Origin: Bacteroidales bacterium UBA1035
GTDB lineage: Bacteria; Bacteroidota; Bacteroidia; Bacteroidales; Dysgonomonadaceae
Direction: 5' to 3'
DNA: 55,194 bases
Assembly (NCBI GenBank): GCA_002316835.1
Contig: DCEG01000047.1
Span: forward strand, 1-55,194
Positions within the stretch are counted from its first letter, which is position 1; each line of letters begins with the position of its first letter. The position numbers were made by a program, and so were the translations under genes. The notes under the pieces are model-generated. The model searched no databases and was not told the origin of the DNA. It was given only the letters and a program-made list of their open reading frames with translations. This document shows positions 33,452-41,971 of this stretch, in pieces.

Positions 33452-34138
33452 ATGAAAGTTTTATACGAAGACAATCACATTATTATTGTTAACAAAGCTG
33501 CCGGCGAAATTGTGCAGGGTGATAAAACCGGCGATAAACCGCTTTCGGAAATGGTGAAAGAATATTTGAAAGTGAAGTACAACAAGCCCGGAAATGTGTT
33601 TTGCGGAGTTACGCATCGTTTAGATCGTCCGACGAGTGGGGTAGTGGTGTTTGCCAGAACAAGCAAAGCGCTTTCGCGTATGAATGAGTTGTTTAAGAAG
33701 GATGAGGTTGATAAAACGTATTGGGCAATTGTGAAAAATCTACCCCAAAAAACCGAAGTTACGCTTACACATTACCTTATTAAAAACGAACGGATCAATA
33801 AATCTACAGCCTACGATGTGGAAAAACCAAATACCAAGAAAGCTGTTCTGCATTACAAAGTGATTGCTCAATCGGAAAATTATTATTTATTGGAAGTTGA
33901 TTTAGAGACGGGACGCCATCATCAAATCCGGTGTCAATTGGCAAAAATCGGGATTCCTATCAAAGGCGATCTGAAATACGGCAGCGAACGTTCCAATCCT
34001 GATGGAAGCATCAGTCTTCACGCCAGACGAATATCGTTTATTCATCCCGTTTCGAAAGAAAAAATTGAAGTGACGGCTCCGGTTCCGGAGGATAATTTGT
34101 GGAAAGCTATATCAGCTTCTCTTCATACGCCATCTTAA
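33452..34138 (+). CDS. RluA-family pseudouridine synthase
   Basis: The 228-residue protein is a stand-alone catalytic domain of the RluA family that isomerises uridine to pseudouridine in rRNA or tRNA. The catalytic aspartate is D58 in the signature HRLDRPTSG, and the later motif ETGRHHQIRCQLA is present. There is no S4 domain, so the target site cannot be named. Its last 32 bp overlap the convergent LuxR regulator gene. Confidence 0.92.
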   Translation: MKVLYEDNHIIIVNKAAGEIVQGDKTGDKPLSEMVKEYLKVKYNKPGNVFCGVTHRLDRPTSGVVVFARTSKALSRMNELFKKDEVDKTYWAIVKNLPQKTEVTLTHYLIKNERINKSTAYDVEKPNTKKAVLHYKVIAQSENYYLLEVDLETGRHHQIRCQLAKIGIPIKGDLKYGSERSNPDGSISLHARRISFIHPVSKEKIEVTAPVPEDNLWKAISASLHTPS

Positions 34139-34718
34139 CCAACACTGCGGTATTTCGGGCGCCGAGCTTGAAAAGCAGGTTTTTTCGGTAACTGTTCACA
34201 GTTTCCATGCCCAGAAACAACTTTTCGGCAATCTCGGCGTTGGTATATCCGTCCACGATATGCTTCAGCAACTCTTTTTCGCGTGGTGTGAGCCAAATAT
34301 GTTGTTTGGTGGAGCGTTTCATCAGCATATCTATTTGCTCGCAAAGAAATTTCTCTCCATTGGCAACCGTTTCAATGCTCATCAATATCTCCTCGGGCAT
34401 CGCATTCTTTATCACGTATCCCGATGCGCCGTTTTCCATCATTCGCCGCACGATAGTGTATTCCGAATAACTCGTCAGCGCCACTATTTTTACCGCCGGA
34501 TACAGCGTTTTTATCTCCTTGCATAAATCTATGCCGCTGGCATCGGGAAGGTTGATGTCGAGTAACAGCACGTCGGGTTGCTCGCGGCGCAGGTTGGCAA
34601 GACATTCTTTACCCGAGTAACTTACAGCCGTTGTTTTCGCGAAACCCGATTCGTCAATGAGCTTCTGCAGGCCTTCAACCAATATTTTATGATCGTCAAC
34701 AATATGTACGGTAATCAT
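34107..34718 (-). CDS. LuxR/NarL-type response regulator
   Basis: The 203-residue protein has a receiver domain (DDH near the N terminus, phospho-acceptor D54 in LLLDINLP, a T/S switch region ALTSYSE, and a K in YVIKNA) and a C-terminal LuxR helix-turn-helix (LTPREKELLKHIVDGYTNAEIAEKLF). It is probably phosphorylated by the histidine kinase encoded 34 bp upstream on the same strand. Target genes are not known; the divergent lipoprotein plus outer-membrane protein pair beyond the kinase gene is the best candidate. Its 3' end overlaps rluA. Confidence 0.92.
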   Translation of the reverse strand: MITVHIVDDHKILVEGLQKLIDESGFAKTTAVSYSGKECLANLRREQPDVLLLDINLPDASGIDLCKEIKTLYPAVKIVALTSYSEYTIVRRMMENGASGYVIKNAMPEEILMSIETVANGEKFLCEQIDMLMKRSTKQHIWLTPREKELLKHIVDGYTNAEIAEKLFLGMETVNSYRKNLLFKLGARNTAVLVKMAYEEKLI

Positions 34719-34752
34719 TTCAATTTGGGATTTTATCGGACTTCTGTCTCTC

Positions 34753-36678
34753 TCATATTTTAAATTCTACGTTTATTTCCGTGCCTTTGCCCGGTTCTGA
34801 GAAGACGTTCATTATTCCGCCAACCGATTCTGCCCGTGTGCGGATATTGTTCAATCCGGTGCCCTTAACGGGTGTTTTGGGGTTAAAACCTTTGCCGTCG
34901 TCTTGCACGGTGAGCGAAACCCCGTCGGGTTGATGAACGATTTGCACGTTAATGTTTTCTGCATCGGCATATTTCAGGGCGTTGTTTACCAGCTCGTGAA
35001 CGCTGCGGTAGATCATAATTTCAAGCGTATTCTCGAGCCGATCATCGTTGCCGAAATAATGAAATTGCACGTTGGACAAGCTGTCGCAAAAATCCTGTAA
35101 CGAAACTTTCAAGCCGTATCGCGAGAGCGAGTCGGGCATCATGTTGTGCGCTACGCGCCTGAGTTCCGAGATGGAGCTGTCTAACATATCCACCACTTTA
35201 TTAAATTGTATCACATCTTCCGATGCGAGAAGCGCACCACCTTTTTTCATATCGAATAAATTAAGTTTTACTGCCGAAAGCATTCCGCCAAGCCCGTCGT
35301 GCAGGTCACGCGCCAGGCGTGTGCGCTCGGTGGCTTCCCCTTCGAGGATGGCGTGCGTGGCAATGAGTTGTTTTTCTTTTTCCAGTTGAATTACTTGTTG
35401 CTGAGCTAAATGCTTTTTCGCACGCTGGCGCAGATACAGCGCTCCCAACAATATTATTATTCCTAATAAGCTTACGACAAAAATTATTCCGTAAAGGACA
35501 CGTTCTTTTTCCAATGTGTTTATGCGGATCTCTTTTTTCTCGGTTTGGTATTCGGTTTCGAGCAGTGCTATTTGCCGCTGGTTATTGTCGGCAAAAACCG
35601 TGTCTTTCAGTAAGTAAGCCGCATTGAGTTGGTTAAAAGCCGTTTCGAAATTGCGGTTATGAGCATTCGCGTGTGCTAATATCCATAACGCTTCGCGTTG
35701 CTTGTCTTTGGCTTGCAGTGCGATTGCGGTTTTTAGCGCTTCACTTGCCGTTTTTTCTGCTTCGCCAAATTGTTGGTTTTCCAAATAGGCTTCAGACAGC
35801 GCCACGTTTTTTCTCATAATTTCCCATTCATCGCCCACCTCTGTGGCGAGCTGCTGCGCTTTTTCGTACTCTTTTATCGCCAATGGATAGTCCCTTTTAT
35901 ATTCCATCAGAAAAGTGCCGTAGTTCAGATGATAAAGAAATGTTTTGTACGTGTCGTCGTACTTTTTGCCATACGCCAACACCTCTTTGAGCGACGGAAT
36001 GGCTTCTTCATATTTGCTCTGCTTCATCAGCGCATTCGCCAAATTGGTGTGCGCGGTGGCTGTCATAAAATCATCTTCATTTTTTTGAGACAGTTCTATA
36101 CACTCGCGTGCATATTTTTCTGATCTCGAGAAATCACCCACAAGCGCATACAGCGTAGCAAGGTTATTTAACGTGTACGGACGAGATTTTACATCGCCAA
36201 TCTCATCGAAAATTTTGGATGCACGAATGTAATAATCAATGGCTTGTACATAATCGCCCTGGATTTGTCTAACCGTGCCGTAATTGTGAAAAACCATGCC
36301 TTGACCAAGAATTCCTTCTTTTGTTTTAAGGGAACGATAAATGTGTTCTGCTTTTTCGAGATAATGGAAAGAAGAATCCAAATCGGTGTTAATTAGTGTG
36401 AAAGCAGCGCCCTTACTACGATAACTGTGTGCAAGCTGCAGGGGGTCGTTTTGCTTTTCTGCTAAACCAACGGCTCGTTCAGTGATTTCAAACGCTTTGC
36501 CGGGGCGGCTATACAGATACCGTTTCGAAAAGAAAAGAAGCGAATCTACGTTCACTTTTCCATTCTTATCGGTATGCTTCAAAAGAAGTGAATCCACATC
36601 CTGCGAAAACGATTTTATTGTCATAAAAAAGAAGAAGAAGAAAAAAACATACAGGAGAAGAATATTTTTTATTTTCAT
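34753..36678 (-). CDS. Membrane-bound TPR-containing sensor histidine kinase
   Basis: The 641-residue protein has an N-terminal signal segment with a run of eight phenylalanines. A periplasmic array of tetratricopeptide repeats (about 40-370) follows, then one membrane helix (about 395-415) and a cytoplasmic HisKA_3 domain with the phospho-accepting H460 in RDLHDGLGG. A HATPase domain ends it (VHELVNNALKYA, DDGKGF, GTGLNNI). This is the NarX/DegS-like kinase class that pairs with LuxR-type regulators. It is upstream of the response regulator gene. The signal sensed by the TPR part is unknown. The promoter lies near 36737-36744. Confidence 0.92.
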   Translation of the reverse strand: MKIKNILLLYVFFFFFFFMTIKSFSQDVDSLLLKHTDKNGKVNVDSLLFFSKRYLYSRPGKAFEITERAVGLAEKQNDPLQLAHSYRSKGAAFTLINTDLDSSFHYLEKAEHIYRSLKTKEGILGQGMVFHNYGTVRQIQGDYVQAIDYYIRASKIFDEIGDVKSRPYTLNNLATLYALVGDFSRSEKYARECIELSQKNEDDFMTATAHTNLANALMKQSKYEEAIPSLKEVLAYGKKYDDTYKTFLYHLNYGTFLMEYKRDYPLAIKEYEKAQQLATEVGDEWEIMRKNVALSEAYLENQQFGEAEKTASEALKTAIALQAKDKQREALWILAHANAHNRNFETAFNQLNAAYLLKDTVFADNNQRQIALLETEYQTEKKEIRINTLEKERVLYGIIFVVSLLGIIILLGALYLRQRAKKHLAQQQVIQLEKEKQLIATHAILEGEATERTRLARDLHDGLGGMLSAVKLNLFDMKKGGALLASEDVIQFNKVVDMLDSSISELRRVAHNMMPDSLSRYGLKVSLQDFCDSLSNVQFHYFGNDDRLENTLEIMIYRSVHELVNNALKYADAENINVQIVHQPDGVSLTVQDDGKGFNPKTPVKGTGLNNIRTRAESVGGIMNVFSEPGKGTEINVEFKI

Positions 36679-36736
36679 AATCTGTTAATAATAAGTGGAT
36701 TGTATAGCTGTGATTAAACGTTTGTTTTGCACATTA

Positions 36737-36744
36737 CAAAGTTA
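36737..36744 (-). promoter_or_regulatory. -7 box of the histidine kinase gene
   Basis: The minus strand reads TAACTTTG, matching TAnnTTTG, about 58 nt above the ATG at 36678. Confidence 0.45.
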
Positions 36745-36768
36745 ATATTATCCGTCCGCCAGGTAAAA

Positions 36769-36782
36769 CCCCTTTTTGGGGG
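36769..36782. promoter_or_regulatory. CCCC-TTTTT-GGGGG site between divergent promoters
   Basis: An inverted repeat of C and G runs lies midway (about 35 nt to each side) between the -7 box of the kinase gene (36737-36744) and the -7 box of the lipoprotein gene (36806-36813). It is at about -45 for both, where an activator would bind. Confidence 0.5.
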
Positions 36783-36805
36783 TATTTTTCGCTGTCTCGT
36801 TCTTG

Positions 36806-36813
36806 TAATTTTG
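36806..36813 (+). promoter_or_regulatory. -7 box of the beta-helix lipoprotein gene
   Basis: TAATTTTG (followed by C) fits TAnnTTTG and gives a leader of about 95 nt before the ATG at 36913. Confidence 0.45.
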
Positions 36814-36912
36814 CATCGGTAAAGATGTGCAAAAAAACTGAAAGAAAAAATAAAGACACATCATAATTATATGTAAAACATTTTATTAACATCAACAAAA
36901 ATTATCACATCA

Positions 36913-38007
36913 ATGAAAGAGTATTTAAAATTTCTGTTTTTGGCAGTAATTGCCATAGTTATCGCATCTTGCGAAAAAGACGATATTCTGGAAGAAGAAA
37001 TTCCACAAAACTGCAATATGGTGGAAGTAACGGAACACATTACCCAACCCACTACTTGGACGGTGGGAAACGTTTACGTAATTAAACGGACAATTCAGGT
37101 AAGGAATGTCCTGACCATAGAGCCCGGCGTTATCGTTAAACTGAAAGATGGCCGGATCGATGTATTTGACGGTAAAATCCTCGCATCCGGAACACCGCAA
37201 AAACGAATTGTTTTCACTTCGTTTGCCGATGACCGCTACTGTGGTGATACTAATGGCGACGGAGCTGCCACAAAACCCGAAAAAGGCGATTGGAAAATGC
37301 TTTATATTCAGGGTGGCACAGGAAACGTGTTTAAAAATGTTGATTTCTTTTATGCCGGACAAAATTCAGGAGGCTATTATAATGCCGTAAATATCGGTGG
37401 TTCTACTACCACTTTTGAATTTGACAACTGCCGTTTTGCTAACACCTTGTTTAATCCGGGAGCATCCTACGAAAACGCCACTGCATTCCACGGTGGTTCG
37501 TATATGACTAACCCCGAAACGCATAAATTTACCAATAACGCGTTTTTCGACAATGGAAAACCGTTGTACGTCTGGACACATTATACGGTGAACCCCAATA
37601 ATAAATTCCATAATCCGGAAAATCTGGAGCAAAAAAACAGCCACAACGGTATTACTCTGGTAGGCGGCAGCACGGAAGCCACCGTGAAATGGCACGTTAC
37701 CGAAGTTCCTTATGTATTAGATGAACGCATTCAGGTTTTTGGTTCACAGGTTATTGATATCGGTCCCAATGTGGTAGTGAAGTTCAAGCGGTCAGGCGCC
37801 GGCATTTCAAGAAGTGCAGCATCGAACGTTATCCTGCATTCAACAGCTATCCTTACCTCTTTCAAAGATGATTCGGTGGGCGGCGATACCAATGGCGACG
37901 GAAATGCCACCACTCCGGCAAAAGGTGATTGGCTAGGACTTTATAATAACTTCGTCCCTAGTTTTTACGAAGCAAGCGCTAATATCCGGTATGCAAAAAA
38001 TCCATAA
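36913..38007 (+). CDS. Lipoprotein with parallel beta-helix-like repeats
   Basis: The 364-residue protein has a lipoprotein signal (lipobox AIVIASC, then EKDD, an acidic patch compatible with surface export). The mature part has spaced hydrophobic strands (VLTIEPGVIVKLKDGRIDV, FKNVDFFYAG, FEFDNCRFAN, HKFTNNAFFDN) typical of right-handed beta-helix proteins. Two copies of a motif, FTSFADDRYCGDTNGDG and LTSFKDDSVGGDTNGDG, are each followed by KGDW. The DxNxDG loop resembles a calcium site. No enzyme function can be named. It is divergent from the sensor kinase and upstream of an outer-membrane barrel gene, probably in one operon. Confidence 0.75.
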   Translation: MKEYLKFLFLAVIAIVIASCEKDDILEEEIPQNCNMVEVTEHITQPTTWTVGNVYVIKRTIQVRNVLTIEPGVIVKLKDGRIDVFDGKILASGTPQKRIVFTSFADDRYCGDTNGDGAATKPEKGDWKMLYIQGGTGNVFKNVDFFYAGQNSGGYYNAVNIGGSTTTFEFDNCRFANTLFNPGASYENATAFHGGSYMTNPETHKFTNNAFFDNGKPLYVWTHYTVNPNNKFHNPENLEQKNSHNGITLVGGSTEATVKWHVTEVPYVLDERIQVFGSQVIDIGPNVVVKFKRSGAGISRSAASNVILHSTAILTSFKDDSVGGDTNGDGNATTPAKGDWLGLYNNFVPSFYEASANIRYAKNP

Positions 38008-38161
38008 AAGTTAGAGGTCGGATAATAGATAACAGATAACAGAACACAGACATTAGATAGTCTAACAGCTGACTGCGAAGCGGTCTGAAATCTGACATGC
38101 AAAAATAAATCACTCCATAAAAAATAATAAATCAATCAACATTTAAAAAATCAACAACAAA

Positions 38162-38701
38162 ATGAAAAAAGTCTTCTTTTTTGCCGTAATGGCAGCAATG
38201 GCGTTTATGCCACTTTCAGCACAACAATTTCAAAAAGGAACAGGCGCGGTAAATTTAGGAATTGGACTGGGAACCGTTTTGGGTGGCTTAGGTACCGGCC
38301 GTCCCGCAGTAACGCTTGCTTACGACCACGGTATGTGGGATATAGAGAATGCCGGAGTAATCAGCATCGGAGGTTATTTTGGCAATGCCGGATATTCGTA
38401 CAAAGATGCCGGTTTCTCGCAAAAATGGAACTACTGGCTGGTGGGAGCGCGCGGCGCATATCATCATCACGGTTTCAAGAGCGTTCCGCAACTCGATCCT
38501 TATGTGGGGTTAATGTTGGGATATAATATCGTAACGTATTCTTCGAGCGGAGATTACACAGGCCCAAACAGTTATGGAAGCGGAATAGGATATTCTATCT
38601 TTATCGGCAGCCGGTGGTTTTTTAGCGATAATTTTGCCGCATTTGCCGAACTTGGCTATGGAATAGCCGTTTTAAACGCCGGTGTATCGTTTAAATTTTA
38701 A
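38162..38701 (+). CDS. Small outer-membrane beta-barrel protein
   Basis: The 179-residue protein has a cleavable signal peptide (cleavage after PLSA, then QQFQKG). The mature part is glycine- and aromatic-rich with alternating hydrophobic strands (GAVNLGIGLGTVLGGLG, YWLVGARGAYHHHG, LDPYVGLMLGYNI, AAFAELGYGIAVLNAGVSFKF) and ends in phenylalanine, as outer-membrane barrels do. Family assignment beyond a small OmpA-like barrel is uncertain. It follows the beta-helix lipoprotein gene by 154 bp. A hairpin and a terminator follow. Confidence 0.78.
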   Translation: MKKVFFFAVMAAMAFMPLSAQQFQKGTGAVNLGIGLGTVLGGLGTGRPAVTLAYDHGMWDIENAGVISIGGYFGNAGYSYKDAGFSQKWNYWLVGARGAYHHHGFKSVPQLDPYVGLMLGYNIVTYSSSGDYTGPNSYGSGIGYSIFIGSRWFFSDNFAAFAELGYGIAVLNAGVSFKF

Positions 38702-38710
38702 ACGATTGTG

Positions 38711-38741
38711 ACTTTGTCAAAGGTTGAGTCTTTGACAAAGT
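38711..38741 (+). repeat. Perfect hairpin of the CTTTGTCAA family
   Basis: ACTTTGTCAAA (38711-38721) and TTTGACAAAGT (38731-38741) form an 11-bp stem with a 9-nt loop, 9 bp after the barrel-protein stop. It shares arms with the hairpin at 16-45. Confidence 0.7.
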
Positions 38742-38830
38742 TCTTCCGGCACGAGAAGCAATATACTTTTCATAAATTCTTTTCATAATCTCAATGTTTT
38801 AGAAGTAGTTTCAAGGTTAGTGTTTTTTTA

Positions 38831-38866
38831 AACAGGGGCATTCGAAATGGATGTGCCTGTTTTTTT
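38831..38866 (+). terminator. Intrinsic terminator downstream of the barrel-protein gene
   Basis: AACAGGGGCAT pairs with ATGTGCCTGTT (one mismatch and one G:U), followed by T7. Confidence 0.75.
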
Positions 38867-38880
38867 ATTGTAGTCCAATA

Positions 38881-39285
38881 TCAGAAATCCCCCGATCGGA
38901 GTCTTTTCTTTTCCGCTTGTCGCTTTTTGTCATCAAGACGTTTCTGAATTGACTTTAGTGTGCGTTTAGTAGCAATGCGTTTTTCACCAATATGTAGTGC
39001 TTTAATTAGAAGTTTCTCCAATTTAATTACAACTGCTTTCTTGTTCATGATCTGTGATCGTTCAACATCACTGCTAATTTGCAAAATCCCATCCTTGTTG
39101 ATACGATTTTTTAATTTTTCAAGAATCGATTGCTTTTGCACATCAGATAATACCTGTGATTGAGCGATATTCAAAAACAACGTAACTTTGGTTTCGACCT
39201 TATTTACATTCTGTCCACCACTTCCGCTACTGCGTACTGTTGTAAAAGTACACTCATTCATCAGTTTATCAATATCCAATTTCAT
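38881..39285 (-). CDS. arfB: Alternative ribosome-rescue factor (peptidyl-tRNA hydrolase ArfB)
   Basis: ArfB (YaeJ) releases peptides from ribosomes stalled without a stop codon. The 134-residue product has the release-factor catalytic loop GGQ in SSGSGGQNVNKVET near residue 23 and a basic C-terminal tail (KKRQAEKKRLRSGDF) that probes the empty mRNA channel. It lacks the codon-recognition domains of RF1/RF2. Start and length fit the family. A -7 box lies at 39314-39321. Confidence 0.92.
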   Translation of the reverse strand: MKLDIDKLMNECTFTTVRSSGSGGQNVNKVETKVTLFLNIAQSQVLSDVQKQSILEKLKNRINKDGILQISSDVERSQIMNKKAVVIKLEKLLIKALHIGEKRIATKRTLKSIQKRLDDKKRQAEKKRLRSGDF

Positions 39286-39313
39286 TACAAAGCTAAAAAT
39301 TCGTTCTTCTGAA

Positions 39314-39321
39314 CAAAGATA
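39314..39321 (-). promoter_or_regulatory. -7 box of arfB
   Basis: The minus strand reads TATCTTTG, 28 nt above the ATG. A second match (TAGCTTTG, 39295-39288) is too close to the start codon to be used normally. Confidence 0.45.
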
Positions 39322-39401
39322 AACTATTTTAACCGTACGAAGAATACAGCGGTTGTTAATAATCTTTTTTGGATGAAATGCTATTCATCAATCTTTTTAC
39401 T

Positions 39402-39409
39402 TAAATTTG
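39402..39409 (+). promoter_or_regulatory. -7 box of the nucleotidyltransferase gene
   Basis: TAAATTTG fits TAnnTTTG, 35 nt before the ATG at 39445. No -33 element at normal spacing is seen. Confidence 0.4.
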
Positions 39410-39444
39410 TGCATTGAGAAAATATACTAATTAATTTATCATAA

Positions 39445-40347
39445 ATGAAACCTACATTATTTGTATTAGCTGCCGGAATGGGAAGCCGTTACGGTGGATT
39501 GAAACAGTTAGATGGCGTGGGACCTAATGGCGAAACCATAATGGATTACTCCATCTACGATGCCGTAAATGCCGGATTCGGAAAACTCGTGTTTGTTATA
39601 CGTCAATCGTTTGAGAAAGACTTCCGTGAGAAAATCGTAAAAAAATATGAATCGAAAATTCCTGTAGAACTTGTATTTCAAGAATTGGACGCACTTCCCG
39701 AAGGATTTTCTGTCCCTGAAGGCCGTGTAAAACCTTGGGGAACCAATCATGCTGTAATGATGGGTAAAGAAGTGATCAACGAGCCATTCGCTGTTATTAA
39801 TGCAGATGATTTTTACGGACGTGAAAGTTTCAATGTGCTTGCAGATTATCTGAAAAATCTGGAAAACTGCGAAAATAAATACTGCATGATAGGTTATAGA
39901 GTGGGGAACACGCTGTCGGAAAGTGGAACGGTTGCCCGTGGTGTTTGCGAAACTGATAAAGACGGAAACTTAACAGGTGTTGTTGAACGTACTCAAGTAA
40001 AGCGAATAGATGAAGCGGTTAAATACAAAGATGAGCATGAAAATTGGATTACCATTGACGATAACACACCGGTATCTATGAATATGTGGGGCTTTACACC
40101 CGATTATTTTCAACATTCCGATGATCATTTCGTAAAGTTTTTAAAAGAGAATGTGGAAAACACAAAAGCTGAGTATTTTATCCCATTGGTGGTTAACAAT
40201 TTGATTGTAAATGGAGTTTCTTCGGTAAAAGTATTGGATACTCCTTCGAAATGGTTCGGTGTTACTTACGCAGATGATCGTCCCGGTGTAGTTGAAAAAC
40301 TACAGAAACTAGTGGATGATGGTGTTTATCCGTCACCGCTCTGGTAA
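39445..40347 (+). CDS. Sugar-phosphate nucleotidyltransferase
   Basis: The 300-residue protein begins with the NTP-transferase loop LAAGMGSRYGGLKQLDGVGPNGE and has PWGTNHAVMMGKEVI and the metal-binding INADDFYG. This is the GT-A-like fold that couples sugar-1-phosphates with NTPs. The exact sugar is not given by the motifs. It lies 1.6 kb upstream of galM-galP-galK on the same strand, while no galT is in the window, so a UDP-galactose or UDP-glucose forming role is an attractive inference. It is probably transcribed separately from the gal genes. Confidence 0.82.
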   Translation: MKPTLFVLAAGMGSRYGGLKQLDGVGPNGETIMDYSIYDAVNAGFGKLVFVIRQSFEKDFREKIVKKYESKIPVELVFQELDALPEGFSVPEGRVKPWGTNHAVMMGKEVINEPFAVINADDFYGRESFNVLADYLKNLENCENKYCMIGYRVGNTLSESGTVARGVCETDKDGNLTGVVERTQVKRIDEAVKYKDEHENWITIDDNTPVSMNMWGFTPDYFQHSDDHFVKFLKENVENTKAEYFIPLVVNNLIVNGVSSVKVLDTPSKWFGVTYADDRPGVVEKLQKLVDDGVYPSPLW

Positions 40348-40425
40348 TTAAATTGCACGATGTTAACTGTCGGATAACTCATGTTGTGCGTCTGTCTGAC
40401 ATTTGCTTTCTAATATCTATTTAAA

Positions 40426-41727
40426 ATGATTGATGTTCTCATCATATTATTCCTGATTCTGCTGAATGGATTTTTTGCCATGTCTGAAATTGCTGTTGTA
40501 TCTGCAAAAAAGACGAAGCTTGAAACCGAACGGAAAAAAGGGAATAAAGGTGCAGAAAAAGCATTGAAATTGCAATCTGACCCCGATAGTTTCTTATCGT
40601 CAGTTCAGGTTGGCATTACATTAATTGGTATTGTTAACGGTGCATACGGGGGAGCAACTCTTGCCGTTCACTTAGTTCCGTTTTTCAATAAATTTGCATG
40701 GAGCGCTCCTTATTCAGAGACTGTTTCGATGGTACTTGTGGTTGTTGCAATTACATATTTATCGATAGTTATAGGGGAATTGGTGCCAAAAACCATTGCA
40801 TTGAATAATGCTGAGAAAGTTGCTACTGCAGTTTCAAGACCAATTCACTTTGTGAGTATCATTTTTTATCCTTTTGTTCAGTTCCTGGCAGTTTCTACCG
40901 GTTTGTTTAACAAACTCATCGGACTGAAACCAAAAGACGATATAATTTCTGAAATGGAACTTCGTGCCATGCTGAAGACAGCGTCAAAGGAAGGAGTTAT
41001 AGAAAGAGAGGAGAATATTATTCACGAACAGGTATTTTACTTTTCCGACAAACGTGCACGCCATTTAATGACACACAGGACGGATGTAGAATGGGTGGAT
41101 ATATCGAACGAGAAAGAAGAAGTAATAAACGATTTGCTGTTAGCCAAACACAGTAGAGTACTTGTTTGTAATAAGGTGTTGGATGAGTTCGTGGGCATTG
41201 TTTCGATGAAAGAATTATTTTCGGAATTATACAAGAAAAACGACATTGATATTCAGAAGCTAGTCTATGAACCCTTGATAATTCCTTCTACCCTTCGAGC
41301 GAGAAAAGTACTGGAACAGTTCCGCCAAAATCATAAATTTTTTGCAGTCGTAGTAGACGAGTATGGAAGCCTGGACGGGATTATCACGTTACACGATATT
41401 ATCGAAAATCTGGTTGGTTCAATTCCTAACGAGAATGAAATTGAAGAACCCGATATTTTCATGCGGAATGAAAACTCAGCACTAATCAATGGCGAAGCAC
41501 CCATTGAAGTGCTCACCAACTTTATTGATGATTTTATCATCGATTTCGAAGAAATAGATTACTCTACTGTTGCCGGATTTGTGTTGTCAAACATTAATAA
41601 GATTCCGCAAGTGGGTGACGTTTTCACGTATGAAAATACTACATTTGAGATTGTAGATGTTGATGGCAACAAAATAGATAAAGTAATGGTGACCAAAAAA
41701 ACGAAAATGAATCATGAAATTTTGTGA
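40426..41727 (+). CDS. CNNM/CorC (hemolysin C-like) membrane protein
   Basis: The 433-residue protein has an N-terminal DUF21 membrane domain with about four helices (MIDVLIILFLILLNGFFAMSEIAVV, then LSSVQVGITLIGI, ITYLSIVIGELVPKTIAL). Two CBS domains follow (about 210-330; THRTDVEWVDIS and FRQNHKFFAVVVDEYGSLDGIITLHDI), then a C-terminal CorC_HlyC domain. Such proteins are linked to magnesium or cobalt export and nucleotide sensing; the hemolysin name is historical. It is monocistronic between the nucleotidyltransferase and galM. Confidence 0.9.
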   Translation: MIDVLIILFLILLNGFFAMSEIAVVSAKKTKLETERKKGNKGAEKALKLQSDPDSFLSSVQVGITLIGIVNGAYGGATLAVHLVPFFNKFAWSAPYSETVSMVLVVVAITYLSIVIGELVPKTIALNNAEKVATAVSRPIHFVSIIFYPFVQFLAVSTGLFNKLIGLKPKDDIISEMELRAMLKTASKEGVIEREENIIHEQVFYFSDKRARHLMTHRTDVEWVDISNEKEEVINDLLLAKHSRVLVCNKVLDEFVGIVSMKELFSELYKKNDIDIQKLVYEPLIIPSTLRARKVLEQFRQNHKFFAVVVDEYGSLDGIITLHDIIENLVGSIPNENEIEEPDIFMRNENSALINGEAPIEVLTNFIDDFIIDFEEIDYSTVAGFVLSNINKIPQVGDVFTYENTTFEIVDVDGNKIDKVMVTKKTKMNHEIL

Positions 41728-41863
41728 TTTTTTTTGCCCGTTATATATAAAAAATGCGTCTAATTGTAAATGCTAGTAATTTGTAAACCAAAAAGTTGTA
41801 TTCGGTTAATAAATGAGGGTATATTTAATAAAGAATTTTATAATTATAAGAAATATGTTTAAT

Positions 41864-41903
41864 AACACATTCTTAAATTCGTTGAATTATTTAAAAATGT
41901 GTT
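41864..41903. promoter_or_regulatory. 15-bp inverted repeat upstream of the gal operon
   Basis: AACACATTCTTAAAT and ATTTAAAAATGTGTT are inverted copies (14 of 15) with a 10-nt spacer. They are followed by a -7-like TATTTTTA at 41903-41910. The repeat would cover the -33 region, so a repressor or regulator such as the Nudix-type protein at 45726 could bind here. Confidence 0.55.
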
Positions 41904-41971
41904 ATTTTTACACGAATTTTCAAAGAAAGATCCAGTCTTCATCACCATCTTATTTTTAAAACCTCAAAAAC

